A DNA stretch of 64,000 nucleotides from Osedax frankpressi. Taxonomy: Eukaryota > Annelida > Polychaeta > Sabellida > Siboglinidae. Location: assembly GCA_964035775.1 (NCBI GenBank), contig OZ038312.1, positions 27,971,431 to 28,035,430 on the forward strand, written 5' to 3'. The translations under genes and the position numbers were made by a program. Position 1 is the stretch's first letter. Every line of letters starts with the position of its first letter. Positions 38,601 through 50,761 of this stretch are shown here, piece after piece. The notes beneath the pieces were generated by a model. The model was given only the letters and a program-made list of their open reading frames with translations. It was not told where the DNA came from and did not search any database.

Positions 38601-40064
38601 GATAGAGGGGATCATAGAGGGAGAATATAGAGGATAGAGGGGATCATAGAGGGAGAATATAGAGGATAGAGGGGATCATAGAGGGAGAATATAGAGGATA
38701 GAGGGGATCATAGAGGGAGAATATAGAGGATAGAGGGGATCATAGAGGGAGAATATAGAGGATAGAGGGGATCTCTTGGACGCAAACCTTTACAATGAAT
38801 GGCAATTGCTCCTTTGGTAGTCTCGGCAATCTTCAAGAAGTAGTTCAAAATCTGAATACGAAATGTAGTCGATTGTTACGAAATAGAGTGAGGGAGAGGG
38901 AGAGGGAGAGATAGGGAGAGAGAGGGAGAGGGAGAGAGAGGGAGAGAGAGGGAGAGAGAGAGAGGGAGAGGGAGAGAGAGAGAGGGATAGGGAGAGAGTG
39001 GGAGAGAGAGGGAGAGAGAGGGAGAGAGAGGGAGAGAGAGGGAGAGAGAGGGAGAGAGGGAGAGAGAGAGAGGGAGAGGGAGAGAGAGAGAGGGAGAGGG
39101 AGAGAGATAGAGAGAGGGAGATGGAGTGGGATATGAAGTGGGAGATGGAGTGGGAGATGGAGTGGGAGATGGAGTGGGAGAAAGTGGGATATGTAATGGG
39201 ATATGGAGTAGGAGATGGAGTGGGATATGGAGTGGGAGGGGATGACATGACATTGAAGCCTCACAAACGTAATCGGACGGGGTGCTGCCATCTACAAAGA
39301 ACATGTCGTAGTGTTCAAAGCCGGCGTTTGTAAATCGAAAAGCGTCGTAAATTTTCTTGTTAAGACGGACGATAGCAGTGACGTTATGCTTCCGGAAGTA
39401 GCTGAAGTAGGACTCGGGGGCGTGAAGAGGGTAGCCTATAAAGGGAGTGTAGGGGAGATGTAGGGGATAGACTGGGTGGGTATAGTCTACGGTGTAGAAG
39501 GGGGTATATGCTATATGGTAGTCCGCAGTATAGGAGGGTGAGAATCACGAGATAACTTACCACAATCTATCATCGCCTTGGGGTGTGGTCCGCAGAATGC
39601 CAGAAACTTATTAGGAACAATCCAGTTGAAATCTCCATTTTCAACTTTCTATTACAAACATAAAACTAGTTTAATATCAGTATGTATATTATTATTAATT
39701 ATTACTATTATTAATTATTATTCAATAATCTAACATCGAAATATTCATATTCTACGAGATCGAATTTTTCAAAATTGAAGAATTCATTTTGTAGAGCCTG
39801 AAATTGGCAAAAGTGATGCAATCATTAATGAGGGGTATATTGCATAATAAATGTGATGTGTAATAGTTAAACATCTAAGCGAAAAGGCAAACGAATGAGC
39901 AAAGAACTTGTGAAATAATACAGTGGATTTTCAACAATGTTACCAACTTGATTTAATAAGAAATTTTATTCTGAAATATAAAGCGATATTTTATAGAAAT
40001 TTTATTTATGAAGAATTTATAAAATATACATATAAATATACATATATACATATATATATATATG

Positions 40065-40118
<54 letters not shown>

Positions 40119-42375
40119 CATATATATATATACATATACACATTTAATTGAATACATATAAATTTGTGATTTTTACTGAAAGTAAATGAGCTATTAGAAA
40201 TAGGTTCTCTTTCTAAACTCCATATAAGGTATTAATTTGACAACAATACATATATGTTAGAGATGAGTATCTGTATTGTTATATGTGATTACACGATCAG
40301 ACAATCAGTTGGGCGGGATGTAGCGAGTAGGCAATGGGTAGAGATAACATATATTGAGAATATCATATGCTACATTGTTCCTCTAATACCCGTTGAAACT
40401 TCTCAAACTGCGATATGGGGTGCAGATCACCAGGTCCTACCCCCGGTTCTAACCCTATTAATGGCATGAAAAGTGTCGAGCATATTCAGACCGAAGCAAC
40501 TAACTCCACAAGAAGCATCCCTGTGAAAGAGGTGTTACGATAAGCTGGAAGGTGTTCCAAAAGAGGATCAACATTTGTAATTGCTTTTGAAGGGTTGGGA
40601 TCAATTGAATCTTCAGTTTTTCTCGAGATTCTATAGCAGAATTGAATATACAGATAGCTTGGTTATGTAATAATGCATAATGATCATACTCTACCATTGA
40701 ATTAGGCGTGGGTAGAGGTTTGTAGGCGTGTGTAGGTGTGTGTAGAGGTGGGTAGGTGTGTGTAGAGGTGGGTAGGCGTGTGTAGGCGTGTGTAAGCGTG
40801 TGTAGGTGTGTGTAGGCGTGTGTAGGCGTGTGTAGGTATGTGTAGGTGTGTGTAGGCGTGTGTAGGCGTGTGTAGGCGTGTGTAGGCGTGGGTAGAGGTT
40901 TGTAGGTGTGTGTAGGTGTGTGTAGGTGTGTGTAGGTGTGTGTAGGTGTGTGTAGGTGTGTGTAGGTGTGTACTAGGTATAACTACGGGGAGTTTATTAC
41001 AAGGTACATGCTGGCAATGTAGAATGTTCATAATTGAAGAATGATGAAGGTGTGATATTTAGGTTGGTGTAATTTATTTTGTTACCTTGGCGATGTATAG
41101 ATCTTTAAGGTTCCATTTTAATATTTAAGTAGTCGGTTTTAGATTGAAGTGAGGTATTATGTATTAATAAACAGATCTCGATTATTAATAGAAAATAATA
41201 GGAAGCAGTCGTACTGATTTGTTCTAATATTAGATATATATTTGACTTATTAAGGCTATCTGTGGGTTGAATTGATCCATTGTAAAAGAATAGGATATAA
41301 AAATGTTATTCTTACATTAATGCTGTTATCTCATTGAATAGTTGAGGGATTTCTACGAAATGAATTGCGATGTAATAAGGAAACCAAAATTTACAAATTT
41401 GTGTTCAACATTTTGCAAAAATCTAATATGGCCAAAAATATTTGTGAACAAGATTTAAATAAGTTTTTCAATGTTATAATATATTTTAAAAACAATTCTA
41501 AAAATTTTGAACATAATTAGTTATAACTATAATAAACATTCTGTGATAATATTATCGAAAACGAACTGTAAACTAAAAAGATATCGATTTTTAGTATAGA
41601 AAATCAAAACACATTTACATTTAAAAATTACATCTAAAGTTTATTTAAAATTAAATGATCTTTTTACATCCCTCTTACTAACTTCTACCTTTATAAACAA
41701 TGCAATAACAGTAAAAGTAAACATACCCCTTGACCTTTTAATTAAAATATAAACATTGAATTTTAAACTTTAATTTTGTTTTAATATTATAAGTTAAGGG
41801 GAGACCGCAGTGATCAAATAATAATAATTTTTTTTTTTATAAATTTATTTTTATTTACTATTTAGATTAATTTATATGTTATTAATACTGTTGTGAAATT
41901 TCAGATTGAAAAACGCAATATAAATTAAATAAATTGAATGTTTATAAGTTTTGTGAAAATAATAAATTAGTGAAAAATTGAATAAATTATTTTTATAATT
42001 TGTTTGTATAAAACCGTATATATAATGGATTTTCTAAATTTAAAATCGTGAATATTTGAATATCTATAGTTGTTTATATAGTTGTCAAATATCATATTCA
42101 CGTGATCGATACAACCAATGCAATCGTTCCAAACAAAACAAAACAAACTAATTACCTTTGTTTGAATTTTCAAAGCATTATTTACGATATTCACTTCATT
42201 TTGCGTTTCTTCCTTTTGTAGCTATTTTTTAATATAATTTCTTCACATAAATACATTAACTACATACTATTATATTATATATCATATTACTTTTGTTATA
42301 AGTAAATTCATAAGTAAATTATGGGTCCTAAGAATAAGAGACAGAAGCAGGTCGAAAATATGATCAAACAACGAA

Positions 42376-42429
<54 letters not shown>

Positions 42430-45400
42430 ATGTTTAGTATATATGTAGATATCACATTGAATATTTATATATTCAATAATAATAAACATTGCAAACCATA
42501 CTATTTTTTTTACTATGCATAATAAATTTATAAATTATAATAAAAGTGCATAAAATTTGAAGCCGTTTTTCTCAGAATAATTATTTTCACTTGCTTACTG
42601 ATTTTATATTTGCAATAACTCATTCAATATATTAGTTAATTCATTAATTTTTGTGTGTGTATAAAGATATTATATATATTTATATAGTTACATTTTTATA
42701 TTTATATATATCACAATAGATATTTGGTAATATATTTATTTATTCACATAAAAGTGTTTTTTAAGTTGTTTTTTAAATACTGTATTTCATTGTAATATAT
42801 AAAAACATTTAAAATGATTTGCTAAAATATAATGATCTAACTATATTCGACTATATATTACCAATAAGTAGGTCAACAAATATTGGCACATTTCCAAGTA
42901 TTGAGTACGTTATTACATTTTATATAGAGCTATATTTCCCTATTCTTTACCATGTTAAACGCGATCGCTGCTGGTCTCCCCTTAACCAAATATAAAGTTT
43001 AATTGAACAAATTTATTTTAAAATTAATGAAATTTACATAAATAATCAATAATATTTTCTGAGAGTTGACTTTTTAAAATACGTTATTAAAATTTCCACA
43101 CCCCTTAAGTTATTGTAGCTATTGTTAAAATGGAAAATATGTATATTTATAATTGTGTAGATCTGTAAATATGTGAGTGTATTTGTGTGTAAGTGCGTAA
43201 TTGTGTATATGTATGTGTGCTAGATTCTATTAATATTTGGAGTATATATTTATAGATTTCTATACATAGTACTCCAGCAATACAATTAATACATAGTATT
43301 GAAATTGGCCAGCAGTCTATCAGCATAATAGCCAAGACAATGAAACAGAGAACAATGGATTTGATTGTCATTAGCCAGGTCAATATCATTATATAGCCTA
43401 GTATTATTAGTGGGGGCAGATTGGTCTATATGCATTACGAAACATTTCAACATACAATAAGTACATACATAGATGGTTTAGAGATTTTGCAAAGCAAATC
43501 TAGGCACCGAGGTCAGCAGTTATGAAATCAAAAGCATCTAAATATAAAGCATCTCAGTATAGAACATGGAAATCAGAATATACAGTTCTCAAAGCATACA
43601 GAATCAATAACTCACAATTTACACTATTCCACATTGGGGGACATTAGACATCATGGTGCTGGTGGGGGGGGGGCATGATCTGGCTAATTTAGTTTGGGCA
43701 GAGTAGTGGTCAGTTAGGAGTCTACATTAATGAGGTCAGAGCAATGGTCAGTTGAGTAAATGAGTAATGTAAACAATAATGGGGTCAGAGAAATGATCAA
43801 TAGGTAATAATTAGTAATGAGCTCAAAATAGTGGTCAGTTATATAATAAGTAATTAGGTAACAATAGTGGTGAAATGTCATAATTAATTATAAATTATTA
43901 TTAATTATAAATAAATTATTATTATTATGGAGCAATTAGATGCCAGCAATGGGTGACATCACTGGTCAGTTAGATGCCAGCAATGGGTGACATCATAGAA
44001 GTACCTAATTATATATATGTAACTCGGGATAGGGGTACCTAAGTAAATGTGTGAAACTAACAATTTAAGTAAATAAATACTTACAAACCTAAAAGGGATG
44101 AAAGGAGGATTGCAGCCGGATATTAGAGGTTGGTAAGCTTCTTCTGGGGCCTTCCTTAGATAAATAATCTGCAATGTGGGTGTGTGAGGTGCGTGAGGTG
44201 TGTGGGTGGGTTTGTGGGTGCGTGTGAGTGTATGCTCTATGTATAGGAAATATAACAATTAAAAACATCTATTAGCGAATGGTTTTGAAGCGCAACAAGA
44301 AAGGAAACATAAAATGACAATAAATTGTGTTCAGTGGAGAGTGAAGATACACATAACACTGTACACCCCGACAACTAGAGTATGTAGTTAGTGATGTAGT
44401 TAGTGATGTAGTTAGTGATGTAGTTAGTGACGTAGTTAGTGATGTAGTTAGCGATGTAGTTAGTGATATAGTTAGTGATGTAGTTAGTGATGTAGATAGC
44501 GATGTAGTTACTGACATAGTTAGTGATGTAGTTAGTGATGTAGTTAGTGACGTAGTTAGTGATATAGTTAGTGATGTAGTTAGTGATGTAGTTAGTCGTG
44601 TAGTTAGCGATGTAGTTAGTGATGTAGTTAGTGATGTAGTTAGTGACGTAGTTAGTGATATAGTTAGTGATGTAGTTAGTGACGTAGTTAGTGATGTAGT
44701 TAGTGACGTAGTTAGTGATGTAGTTAGTGATGTAGTTAGTCGTGTAGTTAGCGATGTAGTTAGTGATGTAGTTAGCGATGTAGTTAGCGATGTAGTTAGT
44801 GATATAGTTAGTGATGTAGTTAGCGATGTGGTTAGTGATATAGTTAGTGATGTAGTTAGTGACGTAGTTAGTGATGTAGTTAGTGATGTAGTTAGTCGTG
44901 TAGTTAGCGATGTAGTTAGTGATGTAGTTAGCGATGTAGTTAGCGATGTAGTTAGTGATATAGTTAGTGATGTAGTTAGTGATGTGGTTAGCGATGTAGT
45001 TAGTGATATAGTTAGTGATGTAGTTAGTGATGTAGTTAGTGATGTAGTTAGTGATATAGTTAGTCGTGTAGTTAGCGATGTAGTTAGTGATGTAGTTAGT
45101 GATGTAGTTAGTGATATTGTTAGTGATATTGTTAGTGACGTAGTTAGTGACGTAGTTAGTGATAATGTTAGTAACGTAGTTAGTGATGTAGTTAGCGATG
45201 TAGTTAGCGATGTAGTTAGTGATGTAGTTAGTCGTGTAGTTAGCGATGTAGTTAGTGATGTAGTTAGTGATGTAGTTAGTGATATAGTTAGTGACGTAGT
45301 TAGTGATGTAGTTAGCGATGTAGTTAGTGATGTAGTTAGTGATATTGTTAGTGATGTAGTTAGCGATGTAGTTAGTGATGTAGTTAGCGATGTAGTTAGC

Positions 45401-48399
45401 GATGTAGTTAGTGATGTAGTTAGCGATGTAGTTAGCGATGTAGTTAGTGATGTAGTTAGTGATATAGTTAGTCGTGTAGTTAGTGACGTAGTTAGTGATG
45501 TAGTTAGCGATGTATAATTTCAAGAGAATGCTAATTTAAGAAGGTCTTCATCAGTTTGATGTTAGTTTGATGTTCACATGTTTTATAATAAAGTAAATCT
45601 GCAGGTTATGAACATGTTAAGATAAGATAAGATAAGTCCAAAACAACAATTGTGACTAGGGTATCTTCTATTTTTATTGATATCAAATTGAGAGATAATT
45701 GATTTTTGTCATAAATGGTGTTTTGGTCATTTTATATTTGAGAATATTGTTATTGTATTCCAGGTTAATATTAATGAATTAGTGTATTATGTATGTAAAC
45801 CAGGTAATGTAGTGTATATTATATTTATTTAGTAAATAAGTATGTAATGTATATTATAAAGTAAATAATGTAAATGATATCTGATATGCAAATGCAGGAA
45901 ATATGTGTTCCTAGTGTGTGTGTGTGTGTGTGTATGTGTGTTGTATGAGAGAGTGTATGTGTGTGTATATGTATGTATGAGAGTGTGAATATAAGTACTT
46001 GCAGGTAATAATGCAAAATAAGTTGCAAAAAGTCAGGTACATCAGTGAACAGTGAACAAAATAATATTTGACAATAAAACATATTTCCTATCGATTGAAA
46101 AAAAGCCCACATATGAATTCATGATTTCCCATTTCTTAAACCATAAACCCCATCTTAAAGCCATATCGTCATAACCACTAACCGCATAACAACCAATGAG
46201 AAATGCTGAATTTGCACGTTTGTTGTAACAGCTATATGTATAATGTACAATCTTTTTTCTCGCCAATGAAAAAGACTGAAATGTATGATTTGGTGAGTGA
46301 NNNNNNNNNNNNNNNNNNNNNNNNNNNNNNNNNNNNNNNNNNNNNNNNNNNNNNNNNNNNNNNNNNNNNNNNNNNNNNNNNNNNNNNNNNNNNNNNNNNN
46401 NNNNNNNNNNNNNNNNNNNNNNNNNNNNNNNNNNNNNNNNNNNNNNNNNNNNNNNNNNNNNNNNNNNNNNNNNNNNNNNNNNNNNNNNNNNNNNNNNNNN
46501 CGATGGCATTAATAATGACCTTCATTTTTTTATTCATCTTGCAACAATATCTGTAGAGACAGCCCAGGTTCAGCGGTCCGAAGTCATCAAAGAAACTAAA
46601 GTCGTAGTATATTAGGTGAATGGACGTCGTACTAGAGTACACCTTCCAATGGAACACAATACGCACACAAATAAGAACACATGATTCATTCTCAAACAAA
46701 CAAGAAAAATCAAAACTTAATTTATTCAAATGACCTTGGCCAGCACCCCAATTCAATCACATTAACACAATCAACACAACACAATCAAACACACAGCGCA
46801 AAGAGACTCTCACCTACACTTTATACCACCATACCAACACTAACACAATGACCTCTATTTACAATCTCAACACTCGCAAACACGCATAACCCCTGTTACC
46901 TTCCACTCCATCCTCTCCCACATCATCCCTAACCAGCCACCCGTAATCCAAAACCCATGGTCATACCCCTTAGCTCCTACACTACTCTCCGACCATCTAT
47001 CACCCTCATACTGTCACCATCGAATGCCACTAACTTTTCATATACGAGGTCGTCATCAATGCAAAAGTAATGCGTATTTGCAGTTGATTTTGGCTTTGAC
47101 CTCAGTGTAGCAAGGTATAATCGATCTGTGAAGTAGTCAATCAGCTCAGCTTATATGCATTATAGTAAAAAGGTATACGATTTATGAAAAGCCTTTTTAC
47201 AGATTTGCATTATCCCTTCTGAATATAGAATCACTCACAAATGAAACTAATTCATCAATTAAAAACATAAATGCCTAATATTTAATATATTATTTATTTA
47301 TATTTTAATATATTACTAACTAATTTTGTATCATAATACACTATTTTATAAATGATAAATTTGCACTAATTTGAAAATATAGAAAACAAAATTGCAAAAA
47401 TTACCAAGAAAAGATATTAAATGTATATAAATATAGTTTACAAATTAATATAATATATCTAAATAAATTTAAGGCTTATTTAAAAATCCATATTTGCACT
47501 CAAATAGAAAGATTTTATAAATAAAATGTAATACAAAATAAACATTAAAATATAGTTCACTATTTTGTATTCAAATACAATTTGACTAACTAATAACTAA
47601 TAACTGTTTCTTATTAAAAAATTATTGTTTTGATAATTAAACTATGTACAACTGCAGTTTATGCAAAAAATATCTTTCAATTACATATTTCTGTTTAAAG
47701 AAACAAAATGAATAATTTTTTGAAAAAAATAATTTTATTTTATTTATTTATAAATTATTCTTAGTATAAATAAATACATAGAAATAAGTAAGTTTGAATA
47801 AAGTATTAGGGTGCTTTATTTTAGTATACAAGTATTGTATTTATTTGAATAAACATATTAATTCAAATTTAATTTATCTCCAGAGTATATCTTCCTCTAC
47901 CTCACCGTCCCCACTAGTTCCAATTAATATCCACAATACCTACTTCTATTAACACTACTACTATTACTATAAAGTTTTCAGTGAAACCAGGGTCATTGTT
48001 AAGTCTCACAACAATCAGAATTATAACTGCAAACATTTAGAGTGATTTATTACTCAGAAAAAAAAGAATATTAATCAATAACAATTATGTTGGAAATTAT
48101 TGATTGAAATGTAGATAAATATACTGTTATTTAAGTCAGTTATTTAAGTATCACTAAAAGTAAATCACTCAACGCAACACAATACAACACAACATGTAAA
48201 AATGATATTCGAATAGCGAAATAAAGTGATAACAACATAAGATATAAAGTATAGCGCAGAAAGAGTTGATGTATCTTATGAAGGTGTATGTGAATAGACT
48301 CTGTAGTTGACCTTAATGAACTATTAGCTGACCTTTAATGAATTCAGCAGCACTGCCAATAATTTCATTGTCATCGCACATCTTTAATTCCATGGACAT
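32632..48399 (-). CDS. CDC14: CDC14 dual-specificity protein phosphatase, 15 exons
   Basis: Phosphatase of Cdk phosphosites, acting in mitotic exit, cytokinesis and ciliogenesis. Exons in transcript order: 48333-48399, 47035-47125, 46520-46595, 46183-46275, 44089-44168, 40454-40520, 39735-39797, 39561-39648, 39269-39435, 38788-38851, 38168-38310, 37913-38000, 37173-37255, 33562-33650, 32632-32752. All phases join to 459 codons plus TGA. Landmarks: [20 protein letters not shown] (N-terminal DSP-like fold), [51 protein letters not shown] (general-acid loop), [11 protein letters not shown] with catalytic Cys284 and Arg290, then the basic tail ending [12 protein letters not shown]. Exons 1-11 match the family closely. 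Exons 12-15 form the variable tail, placed by phase and splice sites and by a weak match to the tail block [20 protein letters not shown]; a second acceptor at 37312 would lengthen exon 13. The second N gap lies in intron 3. Confidence 0.95.
33842..35356. repeat. 12-bp atgtttactaac minisatellite, about 126 copies, in CDC14 intron 13
   Basis: Units stay 12 bp long, so open frames run through on both strands (Met-Phe-Thr-Asn on plus, Met-Leu-Val-Asn on minus, up to 551 codons). Variants are mostly transitions at two positions (atg, ata, acg, aca). The plus strand reads ttTACTAAC in each unit. The CDC14 sense strand reads gttagtaaacat, i.e. repeats the gene's own donor hexamer. It is not a gene. 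Confidence 0.97.
35403..37172. other. AT-rich remainder of CDC14 intron 13
   Basis: No exon, repeat or open frame of interest. A 61-codon plus-strand ORF at 37186-37371 overlaps CDC14 exon 13 and is treated as its shadow. Confidence 0.45.
38379..38775. repeat. 32-bp GA-rich minisatellite in CDC14 intron 10
   Basis: About twelve near-identical 32-bp units (gagaatatagaggatagagg and ggatcatagagg), ending only 13 bases before exon 10. Confidence 0.95.
38882..39235. repeat. gagagaggga microsatellite in CDC14 intron 9
   Basis: Pure purine (GA/GGGA) on the plus strand, so a long CT tract in the CDC14 transcript. The right third changes to gagatggagtggga units. Overlapping Ser/Pro/Leu frames on the minus strand are compositional. 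Confidence 0.96.
39798..40453. repeat. CDC14 intron 6 with TATACA tract
   Basis: The intron between exons 6 and 7. Contains a 115-bp catatatata/tgtatata tract at 40028-40142. The plus ORF at 40254-40469 has no domain signal. Confidence 0.7.
40704..40975. repeat. 10-bp tgtgtaggcg minisatellite in CDC14 intron 5
   Basis: About 27 units of tgtgtaggcg or tgtgtaggtg with some tgggtagagg. Related in sequence to the 8625-9130 array. Confidence 0.95.
40976..43146. other. AT-rich part of CDC14 intron 5
   Basis: TA tract at about 42377-42430. No exon or conserved frame recognised. Confidence 0.45.
43147..43389 (-). CDS. Possible small hydrophobic ORF inside CDC14 intron 5
   Basis: 80-codon minus-strand ORF in the sense direction of CDC14. 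The first half is strongly hydrophobic ([20 protein letters not shown] then [12 protein letters not shown]), like one or two membrane segments. The second half is Thr/His-rich and comes from a tgtgtgta-type repeat. Base composition is slightly exon-like at 43250-43400. Not recognised and may be chance. Confidence 0.2.
   Translation of the reverse strand: MILTWLMTIKSIVLCFIVLAIMLIDCWPISILCINCIAGVLCIEIYKYILQILIESSTHTYTQLRTYTQIHSHIYRSTQL
43620..44000. repeat. Degenerate ggtcagttaggagtcta repeat
   Basis: Several loose copies of (ggg)gtcagagcaatggtcagtt, plus two copies of gatgccagcaatgggtgaca near 43938 and 43973. The phrase tggtcagttaggagtcta recurs with two changes in the GPCR intron near 1130. 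Confidence 0.65.
44378..45513. repeat. 12-bp gttagtgatgta minisatellite, about 95 copies, in CDC14 intron 4
   Basis: Units stay 12 bp, leaving frames open on both strands (Val-Ser-Asp-Val on plus, Asn-Tyr-Ile-Thr on minus). The plus strand repeats gttagt. The CDC14 sense strand reads tacatcactaac, containing CTAAC. Variants such as gtcgtgta recur at intervals, suggesting higher-order units. It is not a gene. Confidence 0.97.
45514..46182. other. CDC14 intron 4, remainder
   Basis: Between the 12-bp array and exon 4. Contains aagataagataagata near 45619 and a TG-rich run at about 45915-45985. No other feature. Confidence 0.5.
46301..46500. other. Assembly gap of 200 N in CDC14 intron 3
   Basis: Exactly 200 N between CDC14 exons 4 and 3, which join in phase, so no coding sequence needs to be missing. 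Confidence 0.99.
47126..48332. other. CDC14 intron 1
   Basis: AT-rich intron joining exon 1 (phase 1) to exon 2. No repeat array. Confidence 0.6.
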
Positions 48400-48599
48400 A
48401 CTGTTTAGAAAGTATTAGTTAATAAATATAGTGGATAAAGATAGATCCTACTATAAAATAGAGGCACTAACCACTTAGGCATTGTATTTATAAATTTAAA
48501 ATAAATTACATTAATATTATAAATAAATAAAATTATTTAAAATTTGTATAATTTATTTTAAACAATAAAATAATAAATAAATATATATATATATAATAT

Positions 48600-50665
48600 A
48601 ATGTATAATAATAATTATTATAATAATTCTAAATATATTGATTCAACAACCAAAAAATATTTTTGCACACTTTATTTGCTAATATTTTTTATTCTTGTGA
48701 AAATATTTGTCAACTATAATATTATTATTATTGCTAATTATATCTTACTTTTATATGTATTTGATAGACAACAATGTAAAAAAAATCATAAATAAAATCA
48801 CATTGAATAATAATGCAACTATAATGCAATTTTAATGCAAATTAATAATGCATTAATAATGCAAAAATAATGCAATTTTAATGCATTGATTACACAAATA
48901 TAATGCAAAGGGAATATGAATGCAATGGAATGCATTGATAACCAATAAATATCACTATAACAATGCACTTTTATACTTTACATTTCTTACTGGAAACAAT
49001 AAACTTTATATAAATATATTTATATAATAATTTAAGAAGTTAGAGACTAGATACAAATATATCATTTTAAATATTAATATGAAAAACTTTATTTTTTTAT
49101 TATAAAAATAATAAAAATAATAAACCATACTATTTATTATATATACAATCAGATATATTTTTATATATAATAGAATATATCAGATTTTATTTAGTGATGA
49201 TTAAAATTCTGATAAAAATTATGTAAGTATAAAGTTGGCTGGATATTTGAATATTATATTTCTTAATTAAATGATATATAGTTTAAAATTATACTTAAAT
49301 ATTAATTTCCCTAAAGAATATTTTAACGGTGTATCATCTTATATTAATTTGATTACGAATTTGATTAAATATATTTATTGCAAAAGTATTATCTAATAGA
49401 ATAATAAATAATGTAAATGAAATTTAAAAGTTATAGTTTCAAATATGGTTCCATTTAAAAAATGTCTCTATAATTCTTTATAATGATTTTTTAATAGTAA
49501 ATACTTTAAATGCATCATTAATTTATTGTAGGGACTACTCTAGGAATAATTAATATAAGACAAAATTTGCTTATTTTTATGTAGATAAAATATAAATAAA
49601 TCTATAACTTTTACTATTGAAAAAGTTATGATAATATATATAATTACAAATTATTCTACATCTGAGAATAAATTTCATACATTTTTTAATAAACTTATAT
49701 AATGTATAAAAAATATATAAGTTAAAATATGATATATTTTTTAAATAAATATTTTTCTAATGTATTTTATTTATGTAAATATTAATAATTATATATTACA
49801 ACTAAACATTAAAATTATAAATTAAACAAAATATGACTAAAAATGTAATAAGTAATATTTTATAATTAATTATTTATATTAAATATTTATAAATTACTTA
49901 AATAAATATTAATAATGTTACATAACAAATTATGTTATTATTAAAAGCATTGAAAAAATGTATATAGAGTTCTAAAATAATTAAAACCAAATACTGTAAT
50001 TTTGAATATGTATATTATATTTTTTTAAATTTATAATAACATATATAATAATAATAATGAAATTATTTACAATCAAATATATAAAAACAAATCAAATTAT
50101 ACACAATATAGATATACATAGCCAACACATAATTCACAATATATAGTAGTACAATATAATTCAATATATACAAAAGTACTCATGGAAGTGATGAGTGATA
50201 TTTTATATAATAATTTCTTCTCTCACACAGTAAAAAATTACACAATTTGCAATAATTAATTTAATTTGATTTCCACCTTTTGACTTATTTACACCTTTTT
50301 TGCATTGCATTTAAACTTTATGACTTCTAGTTATACATTGTTTGAAGTTAATGTTCAATTGTAATTCCACTTATCACATCCATAAAAATAACAAATGCAT
50401 TTCATAATTTGAAATATAAATAGATTAAAAGAAATTATTTGAAGATAATATATATTCTTAATAACTAAATAACCAATAATATATACATAGTAAATATATT
50501 TAAAATTAAACAACAAAAATAATCTGCATTATTACTTTAGCCAAAATAATAAACATTATCGATAATAAAATATAAACATTTAAAAAACATAAATATTTTA
50601 TAAAAGTGTTATAGATTTTTGTTTGTTGTTATTGTAAAGTATTATAAATAATATGATAAACTAAC
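48600..50665. other. AT-rich upstream region of CDC14
   Basis: Very AT-rich, should include the CDC14 promoter. Holds a cluster of ATGCA motifs (listed separately). A good acceptor (tttctaaacag) stands directly before the CDC14 start codon, so a non-coding upstream exon is likely, position unknown. Confidence 0.4.
48805..48960. promoter_or_regulatory. Cluster of ATGCA / ATGCAAAT motifs upstream of CDC14
   Basis: About twelve occurrences of ATGCA in 150 bases, including ATGCAAAT-like octamers (taatgcaaatt, aatgcaaaaa), 400-560 bases upstream of the CDC14 start codon. ATGCAAAT is the known POU-family octamer. This may be a degenerate tandem repeat, a regulatory site cluster, or both. Confidence 0.35.
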
Positions 50666-50761
50666 AGGAATACTGGTATCATGTCCAGCAGAATCATCGC
50701 AACTATCCATATCCATAAAAATATCTAATGCTTGCAAAATTGTATAAAGTATTTCAGCCAT
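50666..50761 (-). CDS. Candidate N-terminal exon, gene unknown
   Basis: Starts with ATG and reads MAEILYTILQALDIFMDMDS then CDDSAGHDTSIP, ending at a gttagt donor identical to the commonest donor of the window. 32 codons, phase 0. It does not join directly to CDC14 exon 1, which would need a phase-2 partner. It could be the first exon of a small gene upstream of CDC14, or chance. Confidence 0.3.

Noticed and set aside
38790-39304. Ser/Pro/Leu-rich minus ORFs of about 150 codons
   Set aside because: They begin in true CDC14 exon 9 sequence but run into the intronic GA/CT microsatellite. The homology-supported donor is at 39268.
44375-45523. 382-codon Asn-Tyr-Ile-Thr ORF and 229-codon Val-Ser-Asp-Val ORF
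   Set aside because: Same reason: stop-free 12-bp minisatellite in CDC14 intron 4.
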